From JAJECS01 sp034428595 (GTDB lineage: Bacteria; Chloroflexota; UBA11872), in NCBI GenBank assembly GCA_034428595.1, contig DAOUHO010000165.1, forward strand, positions 1-10,315: a DNA stretch of 10,315 nucleotides, given 5' to 3'. The translations under genes and the position numbers were made by a program. Positions 1 through 6,600 of the stretch are shown in pieces. Every line of letters begins with the position of its first letter. Position 1 is the stretch's first letter. The notes under the pieces are model-generated. The model was not told the origin of the DNA, ran no database searches, and was given only the letters and a program-made list of their open reading frames with translations.

Positions 1-1748
1 GGGTCTCGGTGGCGGGGCTGGGCGGGGAGACGGGGGTGGCGTTCTTCGCCCGCCACGAGGGCGCGTACCGGCTGCTGACGGTGGCTGGGGCGCCGAGCAC
101 GCTCGACGCGCCGCATTTCGATCTCACGCCGAGCTTCAAGCGGGCCGTGGCGGAAGCCGAGTCGCTTGCCGGAGCCTATTTCGCCATCCCCGAGTCGTCG
201 GCGCGTCCGCACGGGGAGCCGCGCACGCCCCCCATCGCCGCCGCGGTGGGTCGAGGTTTGGCTCCGGGTCCGTCCTGCTTCGTCGTGAGCAACCTGGTCA
301 CGCGCGATCTCGACGCGCTCGAGGAGGCGCTGACCGAGCGCGAGTTCGTCGTCACCGGCCGCGCCACCACCGCCGCGCGCGAGTTCCGGGATCGAATTGA
401 CGGTCCGGCGACCGTCGACGTGATCACCGCGCAGCGCCCCAGCGTCGTCGTCGTGGCGCTGACGGAGGATCGCGACGGGCAGGGCCTGGCCTACATGGCC
501 GATCTGCTGATCGGGGGGCTCGCCGGCCGCGAGTCGAGCTATGTGCCCGTGATCGCCATCCTCTACGGGGGCGAACTCGATGACCGGGCGCTCGCCATCC
601 TCGAGCAGGCGTTTCCGGTCCACGCCGTGTCGGTGCAGGGCGGCGGCGTGGACGATCCGCTCGACTTGACCGATCCGAACGCGCTGCTCGACGACGTGCA
701 ACAGACGGTGAAGGCTCGACGCTTCGTCGGCCGCACGGTGCCGGCGGAGGTCGCCGACGCTCCCGCGCATGCGACGGCCACGGCATTGGGCGAAGCCGTG
801 CGGGAGCTGGCGACGCAGCAGGCCTTGGACGTGGCCGCCGTGTCGCTGGACGACGACCAGGTGTCCATCGTCGGTTTCCAGGCCGGTTCGGGGGTGAGCG
901 TGGGGCTGGGGCAAGGGCACGACTTGGCTCGTCCGTATCACATCGCGTTGCAGACGCCGATCGAGCGCGTGGCGCAGTGGGCGCCGGAGGGGCCGATTCC
1001 GCAGGCGCTGCGATTCACCGCCTTGAACCGGTCGGCGCATCCGGCGGCGGTCGCGGCGACCCCGTCCGAGCTGCAGCTGTCCCATGCCGTGTTCACCGCC
1101 GCGGCGCGCGAAGCGCTGCGCACTTCCGAGGACGGCCGGAGTCCGCTCAACCACGAGGCGCTCGATCTGATCGTCCTCACGGGTCGCGCGGCGCGAAGCG
1201 CCGGTCGGTCGGTGCAGGCCGCGCTGTTGCTGGTCAACATTCTGGAGCCCGTGGGCGTATCGCAGCTGGCGATCGATCCGACTTCGAGCCTGGCCATGCA
1301 GGGCGCGCTGGCCCGCACCGGGGCCCGCGTGGCGTTCGACTCGACCCTGGTTCCCTTGGGCGTCTGCGTGGCGCCCCGGGGTCGCGCGAAAGCCGGCGAG
1401 CCGGCCGTGCTGGTCGACGTGCGACCGAGCTCGGGGGCGCGCATCGAACGCGAGGTCAGCGCCGGCGCGCTTGACGTGATTCAGTGGGACGCGCGCGTGC
1501 CGGCTGAAGTTCGCATTTGGCCGCAGCCTCGCTTCGACGTGGGCCTGGGCAATGGACGCCCGGCGCGGCTGAAGGCCAACGTGGGATCGGGCCTCGTGGG
1601 ACTCATCGTCGATGCGCGGGGGCGGCCGCTGGTCTGGCCTGACGAGCCCGCGGAGCGCCAAGCGCGCCTGCAGCAATGGCTGCGCTCGATGGACGCCTTT
1701 CCCCCCGCCGCGACGGCGGCCGCTCCGGCGAGGCCGCATGGAGGCTGA
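1..1748 (+). CDS. MutL/GlmL-like protein (glutamate mutase L family), 5'-partial
   Basis: This resembles the MutL/GlmL family, ASKHA-fold ATPase-like proteins named for the gene beside cobalamin-dependent glutamate mutase and thought to help reactivate it. The family call rests on the C-terminal third. Counting from the GTG at 9, this has an LTGRAAR segment near residue 388, then an AALLLVNILEPVGVSQLAIDP stretch, PLGVCVAPRG, and RFDVGLG followed by GLIVDARGRPL near 507-540. The reading frame is open to the left edge. The first visible residues (VAGLGGETGVAFF) align by eye with the family's N-terminal phosphate-binding strand, normally like ADCGSxxTKVAL, so the true start is probably a few codons outside the window and GTG 9 is only the first visible candidate. 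That phosphate motif looks degenerate, since Asp and Lys are not where expected. No mutase subunit gene is in view. The stop overlaps the next gene by 11 bp, which suggests coupled translation. The cellular role is uncertain. Confidence 0.78.
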   Translation, partial: VSVAGLGGETGVAFFARHEGAYRLLTVAGAPSTLDAPHFDLTPSFKRAVAEAESLAGAYFAIPESSARPHGEPRTPPIAAAVGRGLAPGPSCFVVSNLVTRDLDALEEALTEREFVVTGRATTAAREFRDRIDGPATVDVITAQRPSVVVVALTEDRDGQGLAYMADLLIGGLAGRESSYVPVIAILYGGELDDRALAILEQAFPVHAVSVQGGGVDDPLDLTDPNALLDDVQQTVKARRFVGRTVPAEVADAPAHATATALGEAVRELATQQALDVAAVSLDDDQVSIVGFQAGSGVSVGLGQGHDLARPYHIALQTPIERVAQWAPEGPIPQALRFTALNRSAHPAAVAATPSELQLSHAVFTAAAREALRTSEDGRSPLNHEALDLIVLTGRAARSAGRSVQAALLLVNILEPVGVSQLAIDPTSSLAMQGALARTGARVAFDSTLVPLGVCVAPRGRAKAGEPAVLVDVRPSSGARIEREVSAGALDVIQWDARVPAEVRIWPQPRFDVGLGNGRPARLKANVGSGLVGLIVDARGRPLVWPDEPAERQARLQQWLRSMDAFPPAATAAAPARPHGG

Positions 1749-2826
1749 GCGCGTCGGGCGCGCCATTCGGCGGACCGTGCGGACGGGCATGCTCCGGCGG
1801 CGGCACGTCCTCCCGAGCTCGGGCCGAATTCTCGTCCATGAAGGTGACGAAGTGGTGATGGGACAGGTCTGGGGCCGCGGTCGCGTGCGCACCGGGGTGA
1901 CGGTGGTCGATCTGCCGCGTCTGCTGAACGCTCAACTGGACGATGTGCCCGGCTTGCTCAAGGTGAGCCGCGCCGAAATTGTTGAAGAGGACACATTGCT
2001 GGCCGAGTCGCTGGGGCGGATGGGCATCGGGCGGCAGTGGCGGGCGCCGGCCCGCGGCATGATCGCCAGCCTGAGTCCGCGCACCGGGGTGGCGGTGTTC
2101 GTGCGTGAGGTGCGCGAGGTGGCGCTGCATTGCCGCCTGGCCGGGACCGTCGTCAGCGTCACACCCGGCGAGTCGATCGTGATCGAAGGGCAGGGCGTAG
2201 CCATTTCCGGGGCCCTGGGCGCGGGCGGTCGCGCCGTCGGGCCGCTGCGCGTCATCGAGTCGGGCGATCGGCCCGAGGAGGTGGCCGAAATCGGCGAGAT
2301 TCTCGTCACGCCCGACCCGCTCCGCGCCGAATGGATGCAGCGAGCCGTCGAGGCCCGCGTTTCGGCGGTCATCGCCCCGTCGGCCGACGATGCGACGCTT
2401 TCCGAGTTGGCGCTGGCCCCAACCATTGTGGGGCTTCCCTTGCCACCATCGGCACCGCTCACGCCGCCCGTACCAACGCTGCTGACGGAGGGCTTCGGCC
2501 ACACCCGCATGCCGCGCGCGCTGCAGCGCATCTTCCGCGCGAGCGCCGACGAGGTGGTGTCGGTGGTTGGAAGCCGGCAGCCCGGCGAGTCCGAGGTGCT
2601 GCTGCCCCCGGGGCCGTCCGAGGCGCTGGCTGGGGAGCTGAGGGCCGATGGACTCCCGGTGCGCATCGTGGCCGGACCGGATGCCGGTGAAGAGGGCGTG
2701 GTCGTAGGGCCGGCGCCGGACGAGGCGCGCGCGCCGTCTGGGTCGCCGGCCGTCTGCGTGCGGGTGCAGCGGACTCAGGGAGGCACGGTGACCGTGCCCG
2801 CGGCCAACTGCGAGGCGATCGCGTAG
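1738..2826 (+). CDS. Uncharacterised protein with barrel-sandwich-like and KOW-like segments
   Basis: A 362-residue protein of unknown function. I chose ATG 1738 because a GAGG lies 4 bp upstream (1730-1733) and it overlaps the previous stop, giving a coupled pair. An in-frame start at 1612 would lie deep inside the upstream gene. Residues 24-43 (HVLPSSGRILVHEGDEVVMG) have the turn-rich form of biotinyl/lipoyl-like half-barrels (G-x-I-L-V-x-x-G-D-x-V). Residues about 106-173 repeat this kind of pattern, with MIASLSPRTGVAVFVRE, then LAGTVVSVTPGESIVIEG and a Gly-rich ISGALGAGG, recalling the barrel-sandwich hybrid folds of RnfC-type and export-adaptor proteins. Residues 308-322 (VRIVAGPDAGEEGVVVG) look like a KOW motif. 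No signal peptide or membrane segment is obvious. I recall similar proteins beside MutL-like genes in Chloroflexota, so a joint role with its neighbour is inferred. Its biochemical function is not known to me. Confidence 0.8.
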   Translation: MEAERVGRAIRRTVRTGMLRRRHVLPSSGRILVHEGDEVVMGQVWGRGRVRTGVTVVDLPRLLNAQLDDVPGLLKVSRAEIVEEDTLLAESLGRMGIGRQWRAPARGMIASLSPRTGVAVFVREVREVALHCRLAGTVVSVTPGESIVIEGQGVAISGALGAGGRAVGPLRVIESGDRPEEVAEIGEILVTPDPLRAEWMQRAVEARVSAVIAPSADDATLSELALAPTIVGLPLPPSAPLTPPVPTLLTEGFGHTRMPRALQRIFRASADEVVSVVGSRQPGESEVLLPPGPSEALAGELRADGLPVRIVAGPDAGEEGVVVGPAPDEARAPSGSPAVCVRVQRTQGGTVTVPAANCEAIA

Positions 2827-2892
2827 GCCGCAACACCCGCGCCGGTGCGTCGACCGCGAAGAGATCCGGGAAGGGCGGTTCGCGGACCGCTC
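2827..2892. other. Convergent intergenic spacer
   Basis: A 66-bp gap between two genes that point at each other, the plus-strand gene ending at 2826 and argS ending at 2893. Its right half is filled by the imperfect palindrome described separately. The left half shows no promoter or open frame that I can support. A bidirectional terminator would be expected here. Confidence 0.6.
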
Positions 2893-2896
2893 CTAC
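2873..2896. repeat. Imperfect GTAGGAGCGG-type palindrome; possible terminator between convergent genes
   Basis: The core, 2873-2892, has left arm GGGCGGTTCG directly followed by right arm CGGACCGCTC. In plus-strand RNA all ten positions pair if two G-U wobbles are allowed, although the loop would have to open the central pairs. Read on the minus strand the element starts GTAGGAGCGG, and that TAG (2895-2893) is the argS stop codon. There is no T-run, so it is not a classical intrinsic terminator. The sequence resembles the elements at 4624-4654 and 8542-8569, and I treat all three as one family of short dispersed palindromes. Confidence 0.55.
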
Positions 2897-4554
2897 ATCC
2901 GGGCGGGCGCGTCGATTCCCAGCAGATCCAGGCCGTTCGCCACCACCTGCCGCACGGCGGCGACCAGGTGCAGCCGGGCGGCCGTCAGCCCGGCGTCGTC
3001 GCTAACCACGCGGTGATCGTTGTAGTACGAGTGAAAGGCGCGGGCGAGCTCCAGCAGGTAGTGCGCGATGCGGTGCGGCTCGCGCGAGTCCGACGCGTCC
3101 ACCGTCACCTCGGGATAGGCCAGCAGTTGCCGGACCAGGGCCGCTTCCGGCGCGCCCAAGCGTGTGAGGTCGGGCGCCGCGCTGGACGGACTCTCGGCCG
3201 CCGACCGCTGGATCCCCGCGCAGCGAGCGTGCGCCATCTGGATGTAGTAGATCGGATTCTCGGGGTCCTCGCGCTTGGCCAGCTCCAGATCGAATTCCAT
3301 CTGGCTGTCGATCGCTTTGGAGAGAAAGAAGTACCGCGTGGCGGCGGGGCCAACCTCGTCGAGCACCTCGCGCAGCGTGACGAAGCGACCGCTGCGCTTG
3401 CCGGCGCGCGCCAGACCGTCGCCGCTGCGCACCCCGACCATCTGCGCCACGAGGATTTCGAGTCGCGCGGGATCGATGCCCAGCGCCTCCATGGCGGCCT
3501 TCATGCGCGGCACGTGACCCTGGTGGTCGGCGCCCCAGATGTTGATCACCAGGTCGAACGTTCGCTCGCGGAACTTGTCGTGGTGATAGGCGATGTCGGT
3601 GGCGAAGTAGGTGGGGTCGCCGCGCGACCGCACGAGCACGTTTTCGCGGTCCTCGGTGCCTTCGCCGCCGACGAACCAGGTGGCGCCCTCGCGGTGCGTC
3701 ACGTGTCCGGCGTCGGTTAGCGTTGTGAGCGCGGCCTCGACCTCGCCGCGGGCGCGCATCTCGCGCTCGGAATACCACTCGTCGAAGTCGAGTTCGAGGT
3801 CGGCGAGGTCGTGCTGGATCGAGATGAGCGCGATGGCGACGGCTCGCTGCTCGAACGCCTCGGCGTCCTCGCGCCGTTGAATGTCGAGCCAGCGGTCGCC
3901 GTCCTCGACGGCAATGGTCTGGCCCCATTCGGCGACGTAGGCGCCCCGATAGCCGTCCTCGGGGAACGGCTGGGTCACGCCCAGGGCCGCGGCGTAGTGA
4001 TGGTGGACGGTTTGGCCGAGGAGTTCGATCTGACGCCCGGCGTCATTGACATAATATTCGCGCGTCACGTCGTGCCCGCGGGCGGACAGCATGCGCGCGA
4101 TGGCGTCGCCCACCACGCCGATGCGCCCGGCGCCCACCGTGAGCGGGCCGGTGGGATTGGCGCTCAGATACTCCACCTGCACGCGCTGGGGATCGGCGAC
4201 CGGCGCCGGTCCGAAGGCCGGCCCGGCGTTCACGATCGCATCGATCTGGTCCAGCACCCAGGCGTCATCGAGGCAGATGTTGACGAACCCGGGACCCGCG
4301 ACGCTGACCTCGGAAATCGCGGCGTCGGCCTCGACGTGCGCCGCAATGGCCTCGGCGATGGCGCGCGGCGGCATCTTGGCGCCGCGCGCGAGGCGCAACG
4401 CGTCCGCGCTGGCGTAGTCGGCCAGCTCATCCCCCCGACGATCCAGCCCAATCCGAGGGATTGGCATCGGCGGCAGCGCACCGTCTGCAAGCGCGGCGTC
4501 TAGGGCGCGTCGCAGGAGCGCCGCCAAGCGCTCACGCAGTACAAATTCAGACAC
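2893..4554 (-). CDS. argS: Arginyl-tRNA synthetase
   Basis: Class I aminoacyl-tRNA synthetase that charges tRNA-Arg in the cytoplasm; 553 residues, normal for bacterial ArgRS. The N-terminal tRNA-recognition domain ends in SEVSVAGPGFVNICL (81-95). The catalytic domain opens with VEYLSANPTGPL (127-138), followed by REYYVNDAGRQIELLG, WGADHQGHVPRMKAAMEALG and SQMEFDLELAKRE-x-PENPIYYIQMAHAR. The C-terminal all-helical anticodon-binding (DALR) domain ends in the typical LLGIDAPARM. Both signature motifs are unusual: the HIGH position (usually HVGH) reads TVGA at 139-142, and the KMSKS-like loop reads KRSGRFVTL at 386-394. The other conserved blocks argue that it is functional. Translation starts at GTG 4554, with no clear Shine-Dalgarno sequence in front (ACTTTCCT). 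It lies about 100 bp after nadE and may have its own promoter. Confidence 0.96.
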   Translation of the reverse strand: MSEFVLRERLAALLRRALDAALADGALPPMPIPRIGLDRRGDELADYASADALRLARGAKMPPRAIAEAIAAHVEADAAISEVSVAGPGFVNICLDDAWVLDQIDAIVNAGPAFGPAPVADPQRVQVEYLSANPTGPLTVGAGRIGVVGDAIARMLSARGHDVTREYYVNDAGRQIELLGQTVHHHYAAALGVTQPFPEDGYRGAYVAEWGQTIAVEDGDRWLDIQRREDAEAFEQRAVAIALISIQHDLADLELDFDEWYSEREMRARGEVEAALTTLTDAGHVTHREGATWFVGGEGTEDRENVLVRSRGDPTYFATDIAYHHDKFRERTFDLVINIWGADHQGHVPRMKAAMEALGIDPARLEILVAQMVGVRSGDGLARAGKRSGRFVTLREVLDEVGPAATRYFFLSKAIDSQMEFDLELAKREDPENPIYYIQMAHARCAGIQRSAAESPSSAAPDLTRLGAPEAALVRQLLAYPEVTVDASDSREPHRIAHYLLELARAFHSYYNDHRVVSDDAGLTAARLHLVAAVRQVVANGLDLLGIDAPARM

Positions 4555-4601
4555 AGGAAAGTCGCGCGGTGTGGGGCTGCTGCCCAGCGCGGTGCTCCGA
4601 G

Positions 4602-4607
4602 AGTATA
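4602..4607 (-). promoter_or_regulatory. Possible -10 box for argS
   Basis: On the minus strand this reads TATACT, one base from the TATAAT consensus, and lies 47 bp upstream of the argS GTG. No matching -35 box is found at the usual distance (a 16-19 bp spacer gives only GC-rich hexamers). The call is therefore tentative, and argS could instead be read through from nadE. Confidence 0.35.
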
Positions 4608-4623
4608 CGTAGCAGAGGAGCGC

Positions 4624-4654
4624 GCAGGAGCGGTCGGCATTCGCTCGCCCCCGC
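4624..4654 (-). repeat. Imperfect palindrome at the nadE stop; possible terminator hairpin
   Basis: Read on the minus strand it begins with the last base of the nadE TAG stop, GCGGGGGCGAGCG, and ends CGACCGCTCCTGC. The outer nine positions pair in minus-strand RNA (two G-U wobbles), then two mismatches, then two more pairs around an AATGC-like centre. It looks like a decayed copy of the perfect palindrome at 8542-8569, sharing GGGGCGA and a central ATGC. No T-run follows. It fills part of the 99-bp nadE-argS gap and could end or attenuate transcription there. Confidence 0.5.
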
Positions 4655-5517
4655 TAGCGTCCCCAGTCGCGGGGATAGCGGAAATCGCGATCAATCGTCC
4701 GGTCGGAGAGCTTGGCGATCACGGGCGGGCGTCGCTTGAACTGGGTTTGCTGCACCCGTCGGCGGATTTCCGACACCAAGTCGGCGTCGTAGCCGCCGGC
4801 CACGATCTCATCCGCCGTGTGCCACTCGTCGACGAGCAGATAGAGCACTTCATCGGCGATTTCATAGCTAAATCCCAGTTCGTCTTCGTCTGACTGGCCC
4901 TGCCAGAGGTCCGCCGACGGCGGCTTCTCCAGGATCGACGCCGGAAGGTCTAGCGCCGCCGCGAGCTGTCGTACCTGGGTCTTGTAGAGGTCGCCGATGG
5001 GATTGACGGCGCTGGCCATGTCCCCGTGCAGCGTGCCGTAGCCGAGCAGCAGCTCGGTCTTGTTGCTGGTGCCCACCACGAGCGCGTCAAACGCCTCCGA
5101 CTGGTCGTAGGTCGCGATCATGCGCGTGCGAGACATCACGTTGCCCCGGCGCACGGGGGTTGTCGGATCGTCGAGCTCCTCCAGGTACCCGTCGACCGCC
5201 CGGCTGACGTCGATGACCTGCGTTTCGACCCCCAAGGCCTGCGCCAGCGTCTCGGCGTCGCCCCGACTGGCCGGATTGCTAGTGCGGTAGGGCAGCATGA
5301 GCGCCAGCACGTGGTCCGGTCCCAGCGCACGGGCCGCAAGGGCGCAGGTCAGGGCCGAGTCGATGCCGCCGGAGGTGGCCACCACGGCTCGCGTGAAGCC
5401 GAACTTCGAGATCGCATCGGCGATGAAACGCACCAGGATTTGCTCGGCCAGCGCCGCGTCCAACCGCAGGCCATGGCGGGCGCGACTTTGGAGGGAGGTT
5501 TCAGTTGTGGCTGCCAT
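4654..5517 (-). CDS. nadE: NAD+ synthetase (NadE), synthetase part of a split glutamine-dependent enzyme
   Basis: Catalyses the last step of NAD+ synthesis, adenylating deamido-NAD+ with ATP and amidating it with ammonia. 287 residues, the size of a stand-alone NadE. Visible motifs are the PP-loop SGGIDSA (49-55), PYRTSNP (76-82), RRGNVMSRTRM (123-133), GTSNKTELLLGYGTLHGD starting at 149, NPIGDLYKTQVRQLA, and KPPSADLWQGQSDEDELGF. The C-terminal QFKRRPPVIAKLSDRTIDRDF and final RDWGR also fit. I chose ATG 5517 because a GGAG lies about 7 bp upstream; a GTG at 5550 in the same frame would add 11 residues rich in Arg and Ser and deepen the overlap. The start overlaps the upstream nitrilase-family gene by 17 bp in another frame, which suggests coupling and that the neighbour supplies ammonia from glutamine. 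The stop codon lies in a palindromic element. Confidence 0.95.
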   Translation of the reverse strand: MAATTETSLQSRARHGLRLDAALAEQILVRFIADAISKFGFTRAVVATSGGIDSALTCALAARALGPDHVLALMLPYRTSNPASRGDAETLAQALGVETQVIDVSRAVDGYLEELDDPTTPVRRGNVMSRTRMIATYDQSEAFDALVVGTSNKTELLLGYGTLHGDMASAVNPIGDLYKTQVRQLAAALDLPASILEKPPSADLWQGQSDEDELGFSYEIADEVLYLLVDEWHTADEIVAGGYDADLVSEIRRRVQQTQFKRRPPVIAKLSDRTIDRDFRYPRDWGR

Positions 5518-6370
5518 CGCGTCGCTCCGCGGCGATGCGCGCAAACTCACGGCTCACCAGCTCGAGGTTTTCATCCCGGCGCAGCGGTAGCCGGGTGCGC
5601 TGACGCCGCAGCCGGCTATCGGGCAGGTCGGCGATGACAAGGGCCTCTTCGAAGTCGGGCGCTCGCGCCAGGCAGGCGCCGTCCGGCGCCACGACTTCCG
5701 ATCCGCCCCAAAAGTTCACTCCGTCCTCGAACCCCACCCGGTTCACGTGCACCATGTAGCAGACGAGCATCTGCGCGTAGAGCCGATTGAGCGCGTGCCA
5801 GGTCTCGGCGCTTCCCAGCTCGCTCGCGCCGCCGCCCACCCCACGGCCTGGACTGCTCGACAGACCGAAGATCACGTCCGCGCCGTCGGCCGCCGCCAGC
5901 GCCGCGCTGGTGGGATGCCACAGGTCCTCGCAGATCAGCATGGCCTGCCGCCCATGCGCTGTGTCGAAGGCCCGCACGTGCCTGCCGGGCGCGAAGTCGC
6001 GCGCCTCGTCGAACAATCCATACGTGACCAGGTAGACCTTCTGGTGAACGTGCAACAGCCGGCCTCCGGAGGCGCATGCCGCCACCGGCACGAAGCGGTG
6101 GTCGGACGTGCGCTCGATGAAGCCGAAGACGATGTCGATGTGGCGACTGGCGTCCAGGATCGGGGCGAGACTGGCGTCGTCGCGCGGGACGGCAACCTCG
6201 GCGACCAGGTCGCTTAGGAAATATCCCGTCAACGATTGTTCCGGAAAGACGACGACGTTGCAGCCGGCCTTCACGGCTTGATCGGCGTAGTCGAGATGGA
6301 CCGCCAGGTTGTGCGCGACGTCGCCCAATCGCGGGCGGATTTGCGCCAGCGCTACCCGCAGATCCCGCAC
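5501..6370 (-). CDS. Nitrilase-superfamily amidase, likely glutaminase partner of NadE
   Basis: Carbon-nitrogen hydrolase fold, 289 residues from the chosen start. The catalytic triad is visible: Glu44 (FPEQSLTGY), Lys111 (HQKVYLVTYG) and Cys147 (LICEDLWHP). A later FWGGSEVVAPDG segment is also typical of the fold. In fused glutamine-dependent NAD synthetases this domain is the N-terminal half and releases ammonia from glutamine. Here it is a separate gene immediately before nadE with a 17-bp overlap, so the same role is strongly suggested by context. I prefer GTG 6370 (MRDLRVALAQ) because AAGGGG lies 5 bp upstream and the beta-strand typical of the fold's N-terminus begins there. The longer in-frame GTG at 6412 would add 14 residues without a good ribosome-binding site. 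Other amide substrates (omega-amidase or N-carbamoyl type) cannot be excluded from sequence alone. Confidence 0.88.
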   Translation of the reverse strand: MRDLRVALAQIRPRLGDVAHNLAVHLDYADQAVKAGCNVVVFPEQSLTGYFLSDLVAEVAVPRDDASLAPILDASRHIDIVFGFIERTSDHRFVPVAACASGGRLLHVHQKVYLVTYGLFDEARDFAPGRHVRAFDTAHGRQAMLICEDLWHPTSAALAAADGADVIFGLSSSPGRGVGGGASELGSAETWHALNRLYAQMLVCYMVHVNRVGFEDGVNFWGGSEVVAPDGACLARAPDFEEALVIADLPDSRLRRQRTRLPLRRDENLELVSREFARIAAERRDGSHN

Positions 6371-6401
6371 AGGCGCCCCTTCCGGTAACCGGCGTGGCGC
6401 C

Positions 6402-6429
6402 AGTCTAGCCACTGAGCGGCCGCGGTCAC
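6402..6429 (-). promoter_or_regulatory. Possible promoter for the amidase-nadE operon
   Basis: On the minus strand GTGACC (6429-6424) and TAGACT (6407-6402) are separated by 16 bp. Each matches the sigma70 -35 or -10 consensus at four or five of six positions. Transcription would start near 6395, about 25 bp before the chosen GTG at 6370 and downstream of the alternative GTG at 6412, which supports the shorter start. The match is moderate and untested. Confidence 0.35.
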
Positions 6430-6474
6430 GCTGGTCCGGGCCGCGGGACGGGCCTCGGTGAGCCGTTCCGCGAG

Positions 6475-6503
6475 TTGACGGGGTTTGCCATCGGGCCTAA
6501 ATT
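6475..6503 (+). promoter_or_regulatory. Sigma70-type promoter for the glycoside hydrolase gene
   Basis: TTGACG at 6475-6480 and TAAATT at 6498-6503 are separated by exactly 17 bp, the optimal spacing. Five and four of six bases match the -35 and -10 consensus. It is the best promoter in the window. Transcription from about 6510 would give a 5' leader of roughly 90 bases before the ATG at 6601, including the hairpin at 6560-6582. Confidence 0.6.
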
Positions 6504-6559
6504 CCACCGTCACGGTCTGGCGGCGAACCACGTTCGGGCTCTGGGAGGCAGATTCCCCA

Positions 6560-6582
6560 GCGGGCGCCGTCGTAGCGCCCGC
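6560..6582 (+). promoter_or_regulatory. 5'-UTR hairpin before the glycoside hydrolase RBS
   Basis: GCGGGCGC (6560-6567) and GCGCCCGC (6575-6582) form a perfect 8-bp GC-only stem with a 7-base loop, CGTCGTA. It ends 4 bp before the GAGGAG Shine-Dalgarno sequence (6587-6592), itself 8 bp from ATG 6601. It could stabilise the message or affect ribosome access. It also contains no T-run, so a terminator is less likely. Confidence 0.45.
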
Positions 6583-6600
6583 CACCGAGGAGTTCCGCGC

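Noticed and set aside
1612..1737. Longer N-terminus for the second gene (start at 1612)
   Set aside because: It would add 42 Arg/Pro-rich residues translated from inside the MutL-like gene; ATG 1738 has a GAGG and a normal short overlap.
1603..2502. 299-codon open frame on the minus strand
   Set aside because: Shadow of the MutL-like/barrel-sandwich pair, with low-complexity His/Arg/Gly-rich translation.
2845..3720. 291-codon plus-strand frame, and another at 3811-4503
   Set aside because: Both lie opposite argS, whose family assignment is firm.
5518..5550. GTG 5550 as nadE start
   Set aside because: The added residues are atypical, the overlap grows to 50 bp, and ATG 5517 has a better ribosome-binding site.
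5501..5550. A frameshift breaking one fused NAD synthetase gene
   Set aside because: Each half has a proper end or start, nadE has its own GGAG, and separate NadE-type proteins of this length are known to me from Chloroflexota. Not fully excluded, so noted under findings.
6475..6600. Longer N-terminus for the glycosidase (start at 6475)
   Set aside because: It would put 42 charged residues before a textbook signal peptide and would start at the -35 box of the promoter.
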